Below are positions 1-5,329 of a DNA stretch of 5,329 bases, in pieces (the first letter of the stretch is position 1; every line of letters begins with the position of its first letter). A model generated the notes under the pieces. It searched no databases. It saw only the letters and a list, made by a program, of their open reading frames with translations, and was not told where the DNA came from. The stretch is taken from contig JAUWIR010000358.1 in the NCBI GenBank assembly GCA_030605265.1, positions 1-5,329 of the forward strand, read 5' to 3'. The position numbers and the translations under genes are program-made. This DNA is from Pseudomonadota bacterium. GTDB lineage: Bacteria; SZUA-182; DTGQ01.

Positions 1-1068
1 CTTCACGATCCTACAATAACCGCTCAAAGAAATCTGGATGCTTTTTTTTACAGGGTAGAAAATTTAAAAATCAACGAAAAGCCGGTAAAAACTCATTGGG
101 AAAGCTTAGTAGTATTGCAAATATTAGGCTTTAAAATAAATCCTTATAATCGACTATGTCAAAATATAAGTGAAATCTTGGAATACTGTACCTATTGGGA
201 AGCGAATAAAGCCAAGTTAAACTATCCAATTGATGGAATCGTTATTAAGGTAAACGATTATCACCAACAAAAAGCTTTTGGGCACACTTCCCGATTTCCT
301 TTGTGGTCTATAGCCTATAAATTTCCAGATCAACCGTTTCTTTCAACTCTTTTAGATGTACAGTTTACTATAGGCAGAACAGGGAAAATTACACCGGTTG
401 CCATAATTGAACCAATAGAAATTGATGGAAGTATTATCTCAAGAGTGAATTTGCACAATCTAGACAGAATCAAAGAATTGGACCTTAGGGTAGGGGATAA
501 GCTATTCATAAAAAAAGCAGGAAACATCATTCCTGAAATTATTAAGGTTAAACTTGACGAGCGAAAACCCAATGCCCCAAAAGTTGAGTATACAGATTAT
601 GAAATAAGCAGGAAAGCACTATTAAAAGCTGAATTAAAGCATTGGGCCGGCAGAGATTGCATGAATATAAAAGGAATGGGTGGCTCTTTAGTAGGCAAAC
701 TGGTAGATAATGACCTTGTCAAGGACCCGGCTGATTTATACGCCCTTGCTGAAAAAGATATTTTGTCTCTTGATGGAATTAGTGATAAATCTGCTGCAAA
801 TATTATTCATTCAATTCAGGAAAGTAAAATTAGACCGCTAAATCAGTTAATTAATGCTCTGAGCATTCATCACCTTGGAAAAGAAACTTCAAAAATTTTA
901 AGCCGTCATTTTTCATCAATAAACCAACTGGCAACTACTGATTATAACAAACTTATTGCAATAAAAGGGATTGGTAAAAAAATTGCCCAAAATATCATAG
1001 ATTTTTTTGACAGTCCTGATAAAATTATTTTAATAGAAAAACTTAAAAAATATGACGTTAAGCTATAA
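1..1068 (+). CDS. ligA: NAD+-dependent DNA ligase (LigA-like), 3' part, lacking zinc finger and BRCT domain
   Basis: Family role: seals nicks in duplex DNA, using NAD+ to adenylate an active-site lysine. The frame is open from base 1, so the 5' end lies outside the window; 355 codons remain and the KxDG lysine motif is not visible. Numbering the fragment from base 1, it starts inside the conserved stretch before LHDPTITAQR, then shows nucleotidyltransferase motif IV DGIVIK (78-83), motif V AYKFP (lysine 107), the OB-fold signature GRTGKITPVA (125-134) and KKAGNIIPE (about 171-179). Helix-hairpin-helix repeats follow (MNIKGMGG, LSLDGISDKSA, IAIKGIGKKIA). The Cys4 zinc finger that normally lies between OB fold and HhH is absent: only about 18 residues without cysteine join them (nt 589-642). 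The protein stops right after the HhH region, so the BRCT domain is missing. E. coli LigB, also without BRCT and with a degraded zinc finger, is a precedent. The gene is AT-rich compared with ettA. The family call is firm; whether it is the housekeeping ligase or a paralogue is unknown. Confidence 0.93.
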   Translation, partial: LHDPTITAQRNLDAFFYRVENLKINEKPVKTHWESLVVLQILGFKINPYNRLCQNISEILEYCTYWEANKAKLNYPIDGIVIKVNDYHQQKAFGHTSRFPLWSIAYKFPDQPFLSTLLDVQFTIGRTGKITPVAIIEPIEIDGSIISRVNLHNLDRIKELDLRVGDKLFIKKAGNIIPEIIKVKLDERKPNAPKVEYTDYEISRKALLKAELKHWAGRDCMNIKGMGGSLVGKLVDNDLVKDPADLYALAEKDILSLDGISDKSAANIIHSIQESKIRPLNQLINALSIHHLGKETSKILSRHFSSINQLATTDYNKLIAIKGIGKKIAQNIIDFFDSPDKIILIEKLKKYDVKL

Positions 1069-1133
1069 ACCTTTTATAAATTTCAGCCTACGACAAAACA
1101 AACAAAAGGTACCTGCTGTTGCCCATCATAGGC

Positions 1134-1177
1134 TTATTCAATCATTCAAATCGAGCCTCCAAGTAATGGTTGAATAA
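1134..1177. repeat. Inverted repeat (possible hairpin) downstream of the ligase gene
   Basis: TTATTCAATCATT (1134-1146) and AATGGTTGAATAA (1165-1177) are reverse complements at 12 of 13 positions, around an 18-base loop. It lies 65 bases past the ligase stop. It could fold in the transcript and protect or end the ligase mRNA, but it is AT-rich and is followed by AAACCCCGCG instead of a T-run, so it is not a standard intrinsic terminator. Confidence 0.5.
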
Positions 1178-1248
1178 AACCCCGCGTCTTGGCAGCAATT
1201 TTGTTATAAAACCTATGTCATAAAAAAAAATAATAATTTACCATAAAG

Positions 1249-1309
1249 AACGCAGAGAACGCTGAGTTTTTCTTACGTTCCTTCTGCGAACTCTGCGTTC
1301 TCCGCGGTT
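1249..1309. repeat. Hairpin repeat built from CGCA units with a 9-base period
   Basis: The left arm 1249-1266 (AACGCAGAGAACGCTGAG) and the right arm 1291-1309 (CTCTGCGTTCTCCGCGGTT) pair almost fully, with two mismatches and one bulge, around a 24-base loop. Each arm also has a 9-base rhythm: CGCAGAG at 1251 and CGCTGAG at 1260 on the left; TCTGCG at 1283 and 1292 and TCCGCG at 1301 on the right. A related unit (CGCAAAG repeated 9 bases apart) occurs at 5224-5239. From memory, such CGCA repeats are scattered between genes in many environmental bacteria. No coding potential is seen. It probably represents a dispersed palindromic repeat, of unknown mobility. Confidence 0.7.
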
Positions 1310-1322
1310 TAAAAGTGTTACC

Positions 1323-1350
1323 TTGATCCAAATTATGTCAAAGTGAGAAT
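1323..1350 (+). promoter_or_regulatory. Weak candidate sigma-70 promoter for the protease gene
   Basis: TTGATC (1323-1328) and GAGAAT (1345-1350) are each 4 of 6 matches to the -35 and -10 consensus hexamers, 16 bases apart and about 94 bases before the protease start. The AT-rich stretch TTTATAAGATTATTTATAT (1385-1403) is an alternative -10 region closer to the gene, but it lacks a good -35 element. Either choice is speculative. Confidence 0.25.
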
Positions 1351-1432
1351 TCCTACCGTCTTGGCATATGTCTTGCTCTCCACCTTTATAAGATTATTTA
1401 TATGGGTTCAAAATGTAGACCAAGGAAATAGT

Positions 1433-1443
1433 GGGGGGAGGGG
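1433..1443 (+). promoter_or_regulatory. Ribosome binding site of the S8 protease
   Basis: A G-rich purine tract containing GGAGG (1437-1441) lies directly before two consecutive ATG codons at 1444 and 1447. The gap from GGAGG is 2 bases to the first ATG and 5 bases to the second. The second Met is therefore the better-spaced start, which shortens the protein by one residue. Confidence 0.7.
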
Positions 1444-3195
1444 ATGATGTTTTACCGGCCAAGATTGAAGGCCACCTTAAAAGGGCTTTGTTGGGTTCTT
1501 CTGGGATGTCTTTTTTTCCATATCAATGCACTCCATAATTTTGTCTGGGCTGGGAAAATACCTTTAATAAGTCAAGAGCCCGGGATACTGCAGGAGGTAA
1601 TCGTCAGGTATCGGCCGGAAGCTAATTTTGCTGATATTATCAATATGTATAAGCAATTTAACCTGAATGAGTTAAGCTATAGCCCTTACAGTGGTACAAC
1701 TAGGATCAGGGTCCCGGCACAGGTTCAGGCTTCTTTTGTTGCTGATCTTTTAAAACAACATCCTTTGGTAGCTTTTGCAGAACCGAATTATCTTCGCTCT
1801 GCCCATTTTATTCCGAATGATCCTATTTATCAATATCAATGGCACCTTAACAGCCTGATCATGCAGCAGGTATGGGACTTAACCCTGGGCGAGGGTGTTC
1901 TTGTGGCAGTCGTAGACAGCGGGATTGCTTATAGAGATGGGGACGGCTATATGCCGGCGCCGGATTTGGCCGACTCCTTAATCATTCCCGGGTATGATTT
2001 TGTGAATGATGATCCCTCTCCTGATGATGACAACCACCACGGCACCCATATCTCAGGCACCATAGCCCAGAGCACCAACAATCTTTTCGGCGGTGCGGGC
2101 ATTGCACCCGGATGCCCTCTCATGGCTGTCAAAGTATTGGACGATACAGGGTATGGAAGTACCACTGATATTGTGGACGGTATCTACTATGCGGTTAATA
2201 ACGGCGCTCAGATTATTAATATGAGCTTGGGAGGTGCTCGTGTTGAGAGAGGCAGAAGAAGAGATGTCTCAACTATTGAGGAAGAAGCGGTCAATTACGC
2301 TTTATCGGAGGGTGTAACAGTAATTTGTTCGGCTGGAAATGATGCCTCGGATTTACCGAATTATCCTGCCTCATATGAGGCTACTATTAGTGTTAGCGCA
2401 TGTAAGTATGATCAGGATTTTGCCTCTGCCTATTCCACTTATGGCCCTACTGTAGATATTTGTGCGCCTGGAGGAGATAGAAGTGAGGATGTAAACGCAG
2501 ACGGGCATCCTGACGGGATTTACCAACAGACACACGACGGAGTTGACTATACCCTTTTTGATTTCTATTTCTTTGACGGCACCTCCTCAGCAGCAGCATT
2601 TGTTTCAGGGGTTGCCGCCTTAATTTTGTCAAGCGCCGCCAAGCCCTTGACTCCTGTAGAAGTGAGAGAAATAATTACAAGCACTGCTATAGATCGGGGA
2701 GATCCCGGCTGGGATCAATATTATGGCTGGGGCCTGATAGATCCTTTGGCAGCAGTTCAAACTGCTATAACTTATTCTGTTGAAAGCCGTTGGACCCAAA
2801 ATATCATACAATCTGTTAATAGCCGGATCCTTGCCTCACAGATTCTTCCCTCTTTGATTAATCCGGCCCTCCTGCCGGCTTTTCCGTTTACCACAAATGC
2901 TCTACAGAGGGTTTCCCATCAGACAGCAAATTTTGAGAATTTCAGTCAACCTTTCAGTATTAACAGGGAAGCATTTTCCTTTCAGGGGATAGCGCCTTAT
3001 CAGTCCCAAGGCCAAGGGAATTATTTGACCAATACTCTTTTCTTAGCAGACTTTACCTCTTTATTATTATGGCAACAACCTCTATGGATTCAACCACAGT
3101 TTTGGCAAAATACCTTATGGAATCAGAACCTAAGGAATATTCAATGGAATCAATTTTGGAGTGGAGAAAATTCATTTCAGCTTCGGTTTAATTGA
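1444..3195 (+). CDS. Secreted subtilisin-family (S8) serine protease with prodomain and W/Q/N-rich tail
   Basis: 583 residues. An N-terminal hydrophobic segment after basic residues, ending in VWA at 34-36, looks like a signal peptide with cleavage near residue 36. Residues about 48-120 resemble the N-terminal prodomain of fervidolysin-like subtilases (VIVRYRPEA, then AFAEPNY), a chaperone and inhibitor removed on activation. The catalytic domain spans about 130-445: Asp158 in VAVVDSG, His199 in HHGTHISG, the oxyanion Asn299 in SAGND and nucleophile Ser381 in GTSSAAAFVSG. All catalytic residues are present, so an active extracytoplasmic endopeptidase is expected; the substrate is unknown. An insert DVNADGHPDG (349-358) resembles a calcium-binding loop. 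Met2 may be the true start, given the GGAGG spacing. From 446 the tail matches no domain I recognise and becomes very rich in Trp, Gln and Asn at 543-572. The last 19 bases overlap the end of the opposite-strand ettA gene. No partner or inhibitor gene is adjacent. Confidence 0.93.
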   Translation: MMFYRPRLKATLKGLCWVLLGCLFFHINALHNFVWAGKIPLISQEPGILQEVIVRYRPEANFADIINMYKQFNLNELSYSPYSGTTRIRVPAQVQASFVADLLKQHPLVAFAEPNYLRSAHFIPNDPIYQYQWHLNSLIMQQVWDLTLGEGVLVAVVDSGIAYRDGDGYMPAPDLADSLIIPGYDFVNDDPSPDDDNHHGTHISGTIAQSTNNLFGGAGIAPGCPLMAVKVLDDTGYGSTTDIVDGIYYAVNNGAQIINMSLGGARVERGRRRDVSTIEEEAVNYALSEGVTVICSAGNDASDLPNYPASYEATISVSACKYDQDFASAYSTYGPTVDICAPGGDRSEDVNADGHPDGIYQQTHDGVDYTLFDFYFFDGTSSAAAFVSGVAALILSSAAKPLTPVEVREIITSTAIDRGDPGWDQYYGWGLIDPLAAVQTAITYSVESRWTQNIIQSVNSRILASQILPSLINPALLPAFPFTTNALQRVSHQTANFENFSQPFSINREAFSFQGIAPYQSQGQGNYLTNTLFLADFTSLLLWQQPLWIQPQFWQNTLWNQNLRNIQWNQFWSGENSFQLRFN

Positions 3196-4862
3196 CGATA
3201 TCTGATCCGGTGAGGTTGTGCTGCTGTTGCGCCAAGTCTTGCTCTTCGATCCGCCTCATAATCGGAGTAATTACCCGAAAACCAGACAACCTTGCTGTCG
3301 CCCTCAAAGGCAAGAATATGCGTGGCGATTCGGTCGAGAAACCAGCGGTCATGGCTGATGACCACTGCACAGCCGGCAAAATTTTCGAGGGCTTCCTCAA
3401 GGGCCCGCAGGGTGTTGACGTCCAGGTCATTAGTCGGCTCATCAAGGAGGAGGACGTTGGCTTCCTCTTTCAGCATTTTCGCCAGATGAACTCTATTTCT
3501 CTCGCCGCCGGAAAGAGAGCCGATCTTTTTTTGCTGATCAGAGCCTGATAAATTAAATCTGGCAACATAGGCCCTTGAATTAACTTGCCTGTTTCCCAGT
3601 TGGATGATGTCGAGGTTGTCGGAGACTTCTTCCCAGACAGTCTTGTTCGAATCAAGTACATTGCGGTCCTGATCCACGTAAGCTAATTTGACTGTTTCGC
3701 CAATCCGGATTGTTCCGCTGTCAGGTTGTTCCCGGCCGGTAATCATCTTAAAAAGGGTTGTTTTCCCCGCACCATTAGGCCCGATGACGCCGATAATTCC
3801 ACCCGGGGGCAGGGAGAAGGTCATATTGTCCGCCAGAAGCTTTTCACCATACGACTTACTGAGAACATCGGCCTCAATGACCACGTTCCCCAGTCGTGGT
3901 CCAGGGGGGATGAAGATTTCAAGGTTGCCGGTCTGCTTCTCAATCCCCTGATTTAAGAGGTCCTCATAGGAGGTGATGCGTGCCTTGCCCTTGGCGCTAC
4001 GGGCTTTAGGCGTCATCCGAATCCATTCAAGCTCCCGTTGCAATGTTTTTTGCCGCTCAGTCTCAGACTTTTCCTCCTGCTGGAGGCGAACTCGTTTTTG
4101 CTCCAGCCAGGATGAATAATTGCCCTGAAAAGGAATGCCTGCACCCCGATCCAGTTCAAGTATCCAGCCGGCCACATTATCAAGAAAATAGCGGTCATGG
4201 GTCACAGCAATGACTGTACCTGGATACCGCCGAAGGTGCTCCTCCAACCAGGCGACTGACTCTGCGTCAAGATGGTTGGTCGGTTCGTCCAGGAGCAGAA
4301 TGTCCGGTTGCTGAAGAAGGACACGGCAAAGGGCTACACGACGTTTTTCCCCGCCGGAGATCACTTTGATCGGTGTATCGCCTGAGGGGCATCGTAAGGC
4401 CTCCATGGCCATATCCAGCTTGCTGTCAAAATCCCAGGCATTAAGAGCATCAAGCTTTTCCTGCACTGCACCCTGGCGCTCAATAAGTAAATTCATTTCA
4501 TTATCCGTCATAGGTTCGGAAAATCTCTCGTTGATCTTTTCATACTCTTTGAGCAGATCAACTGTTTCCCGAGCGCCCTCCTCGACGATCTCCCTGACGG
4601 TTTTTGATTCATCAACCTGCGGCTCCTGCTCAACGAATCCGATAGTATGGCCGGGAGCAAGAACAGTTTCGCCGAGAAAGTCATGGTCAACGCCGGCCAG
4701 GATTTTAAGCAAAGAGCTTTTCCCTGATCCGTTCAGTCCGAGAACACCAATCTTGGCGCCGTAAAAATACGAGAGATAAATATCCTTGAGGACTGCTTTC
4801 TTGCCGTAATACTTACTGACTCCAATCATGGAGTAAATGACCTTGTTGGGTGGATTGCTCAT
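3177..4862 (-). CDS. ettA: Energy-dependent translational throttle protein EttA (ABC-F ATPase)
   Basis: 561 residues from the chosen Met, close to the usual EttA length of about 555. Family role: a cytoplasmic, non-transporting ABC protein that binds the ribosomal E site and couples early elongation to the ATP/ADP ratio. It has two complete ABC cassettes. Domain 1: Walker A GLNGSGKSS (42-50), signature SGGEKRR (169-175), Walker B ILLLDE with Glu193, switch His222. Domain 2: GPNGAGKTT (361-369), LSGGER (450-455), LLLDE with Glu475, His504. The arm subdomain lies at about 83-145 and the basic inter-domain linker at about 250-325 (RMTPKARSAKGKAR). The C-terminus GATAAQPHRIRY is typical of EttA and separates it from Uup, YheS and YbiT. 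There are no membrane segments, so it is not a transporter. The frame extends upstream to an ATG at 4914-4916, but the Met at 4860-4862 fits the family N-terminus (VIYSMIGVSKYYG follows soon after). It is convergent with the protease gene. Confidence 0.96.
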   Translation of the reverse strand: MSNPPNKVIYSMIGVSKYYGKKAVLKDIYLSYFYGAKIGVLGLNGSGKSSLLKILAGVDHDFLGETVLAPGHTIGFVEQEPQVDESKTVREIVEEGARETVDLLKEYEKINERFSEPMTDNEMNLLIERQGAVQEKLDALNAWDFDSKLDMAMEALRCPSGDTPIKVISGGEKRRVALCRVLLQQPDILLLDEPTNHLDAESVAWLEEHLRRYPGTVIAVTHDRYFLDNVAGWILELDRGAGIPFQGNYSSWLEQKRVRLQQEEKSETERQKTLQRELEWIRMTPKARSAKGKARITSYEDLLNQGIEKQTGNLEIFIPPGPRLGNVVIEADVLSKSYGEKLLADNMTFSLPPGGIIGVIGPNGAGKTTLFKMITGREQPDSGTIRIGETVKLAYVDQDRNVLDSNKTVWEEVSDNLDIIQLGNRQVNSRAYVARFNLSGSDQQKKIGSLSGGERNRVHLAKMLKEEANVLLLDEPTNDLDVNTLRALEEALENFAGCAVVISHDRWFLDRIATHILAFEGDSKVVWFSGNYSDYEADRRARLGATAAQPHRIRYRQLNRS

Positions 4863-4878
4863 AATTTCTTTTTCGAAA

Positions 4879-4884
4879 CCTCCT
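4879..4884 (-). promoter_or_regulatory. Shine-Dalgarno sequence AGGAGG upstream of ettA
   Basis: On the minus strand a perfect AGGAGG lies 16 bases before the ATG at 4862-4860, which is further than usual. It lies downstream of the alternative ATG at 4916, and no purine-rich site precedes that ATG. This supports the internal start, although the spacing remains odd. Confidence 0.55.
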
Positions 4885-4954
4885 GAAAAATAGAATTTTT
4901 TATCGGCATCCTTCATAAAGAACGAAAAGTAGTTTACACTTATGATTTTTTAAT

Positions 4955-4983
4955 TTTTTATTTGACATCTTTTACCAAGACAA
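4955..4983 (-). promoter_or_regulatory. Weak candidate promoter for ettA
   Basis: Reading the minus strand, TTGTCT (complement of 4978-4983) and TAAAAA (complement of 4955-4960) each match 4 of 6 consensus bases, with a 17-base spacer. Transcription would start roughly 85 bases before the ettA ATG. The -10 side lies in an A/T-rich stretch where chance matches are frequent. Confidence 0.3.
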
Positions 4984-5124
4984 CTCGGGACCTAAGAATA
5001 GACATGATAAGCTTTCAAAGCGGCCTTGTCTACTGAAAAGATCATTGGTAGGCAGTTCCCGGTATACTTATGGGATTTTCTTGTTAAACAATTAGTTATT
5101 TTATGATCAAATTATTTTTTTATA

Positions 5125-5153
5125 TTGACAGAAATATGTTCAATAGCTGTAAT
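5125..5153 (+). promoter_or_regulatory. Near-consensus sigma-70 promoter facing right
   Basis: TTGACA (5125-5130) is a perfect -35 hexamer. It is followed by exactly 17 bases and TGTAAT (5148-5153), a 5 of 6 match to the -10 consensus. The sequence around it is A/T-rich (TTATTTTTTTATA just before), as expected of a strong promoter. The predicted start is near 5160, at the first GGGGACAG. It points away from ettA and has no gene in the 170 bases to the window edge, so its product lies outside or is a non-coding RNA. Confidence 0.55.
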
Positions 5154-5177
5154 TTATGGGGACAGAGTTTATGGGGA
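5153..5177. repeat. Short direct repeat TTTATGGGGA
   Basis: TTTATGGGGA occurs exactly at 5153-5162 and again at 5168-5177, a 15-base period, with CAGAG between the copies. The first copy starts at the last base of the -10 hexamer and spans the predicted transcription start. From memory, GGGGACAG-type motifs are common near REP-associated transposases in environmental bacteria, but no transposase is visible here. Confidence 0.55.
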
Positions 5178-5210
5178 TCGAACCACCTGCCAAAGTTACG
5201 ACTTTTTTGT

Positions 5211-5240
5211 TCTCTCGCCAAGACGCAAAGAGCGCAAAGA
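5211..5240. repeat. CGCA-type repeat with 9-base period
   Basis: CGCAAAG occurs at 5224-5230 and 5233-5239, nine bases apart, preceded by TCTCTCGCCAAGA. The period and the CGCA core match the hairpin repeat at 1249-1309. This copy looks like one arm only: I see no clear opposite arm before the window ends. Confidence 0.55.
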
Positions 5241-5329
5241 CTTCTTACTTGGTCTCTTCAAGTCCATTAACGGTATGGGTAAGGCTATTTCTCTATTTTT
5301 CCTATTTGGTTTTCATTCATATTCTTGGC

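Larger units (their letters stand above)
1069..1443. other. Intergenic region between ligase and protease genes
   Basis: These 375 bases hold no credible gene. From left to right they contain a 13-base inverted repeat (1134-1177), the sequence GCGTCTTGGC (1184-1193), an A-rich run (1221-1240), a CGCA-type hairpin repeat (1249-1309), weak promoter-like hexamers (1323-1350), a second CGTCTTGGCA (1357-1366), and the purine-rich ribosome binding site of the protease. No remnant of a ligase BRCT domain could be read in the bases just after the ligase stop. No classical stem plus U-run terminator was found for the ligase. Confidence 0.8.
4885..5329. other. Gene-free region right of ettA
   Basis: About 445 bases with no supported gene on either strand. 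The part next to ettA is AT-rich and probably holds its leader and promoter. A near-consensus promoter facing right lies at 5125-5153, a duplicated TTTATGGGGA at 5153-5177, and CGCA-type repeats at 5211-5240. The last ~90 bases are pyrimidine-rich, with one short open frame running off the edge that lacks a ribosome binding site. The outward promoter suggests that a rightward transcript continues beyond the window. Confidence 0.7.

Noticed and set aside
1249..1309. Interpretation of the CGCA repeats as a CRISPR array
   Set aside because: The units recur every 9 bases and form one palindrome; there are no longer repeats separated by unique spacers and no cas genes.
1501..1512. Possible lipobox (LLGC, residues 19-22) in the protease signal sequence
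   Set aside because: The residues after the Cys stay hydrophobic (LFFHIN), and a better signal peptidase I site VWA follows at residues 34-36, so a secreted and not a lipid-anchored form is favoured.
3192..3951. Several + strand open frames opposite ettA (for example 3192-3548 and 3688-3951)
   Set aside because: They lie wholly or almost wholly inside the well-conserved ettA gene on the other strand and show no domain of their own.
4366..4764. 132-codon + strand open frame, serine-rich
   Set aside because: It is antisense to the first ABC cassette of ettA; the serine-rich composition follows from the complementary codons, and no ribosome site is evident.
3177..4862. ettA as an ABC transporter ATPase or an antibiotic-resistance ABC-F
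   Set aside because: There is no membrane partner gene nearby, and the arm, linker and C-terminal GATAAQPHRIRY match EttA instead of resistance ABC-F proteins.
4962..4967. Perfect TTGACA on the + strand near ettA
   Set aside because: No acceptable -10 hexamer lies 16-18 bases downstream; the nearest AT-rich candidate is about 25 bases away.
5173..5184. Minus-strand GGTTCGATCCCC resembling the T-loop of a tRNA
   Set aside because: The flanking bases do not form a five-pair T-stem, and no acceptor stem, D-arm or anticodon arm can be drawn around it.
5275..5329. Short + strand open frame from an ATG at 5275 with hydrophobic residues, running off the edge
   Set aside because: There is no ribosome binding site before the ATG and only 18 codons are visible, which cannot support a gene call.

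Overview
The window looks like bacterial chromosome with three recognisable genes. No RNA gene, CRISPR array, transposase or phage gene can be supported. Layout: the 3' part of an NAD+-dependent DNA ligase (+, 1-1068, cut by the window edge); a 375-base gap carrying a hairpin repeat; a secreted subtilisin-family (S8) serine protease (+, 1444-3195); the ABC-F translation factor EttA (-, 3177-4862), which meets the protease tail to tail with a 19-base overlap; and about 470 bases without a gene, holding a strong outward-facing promoter and more repeats.

The organism cannot be named from this sequence. EttA, Shine-Dalgarno-like purine tracts before the starts, and an S8 protease with a D-x-N-x-D-G-x-x-D insert suit an environmental anaerobe such as a Desulfobacterota or Clostridia lineage; this is inference from general familiarity. 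Base composition is uneven. Spot counts on single 60-base lines gave about one third G+C in the ligase, just under half in the protease, and 55-60% in ettA. The ligase may therefore have a different origin from its neighbours.

The three genes do not form a pathway or an operon. The ligase and protease point the same way but are separated by 375 bases, and ettA is convergent. The most unusual items are: (a) the ligase, which keeps its adenylation motifs, OB fold and helix-hairpin-helix region but lacks the four-cysteine zinc finger and the C-terminal BRCT domain; (b) the protease C-terminus, a chargeless Trp/Gln/Asn-rich tail of unknown role; and (c) a family of CGCA-containing repeats with a 9-base period, one copy folded as a hairpin before the protease and one near the right edge, next to a near-consensus promoter followed by a duplicated TTTATGGGGA. 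I see no convincing new multi-gene system here. The zinc-less ligase is the best candidate for follow-up, and its upstream neighbours outside the window would decide its context.
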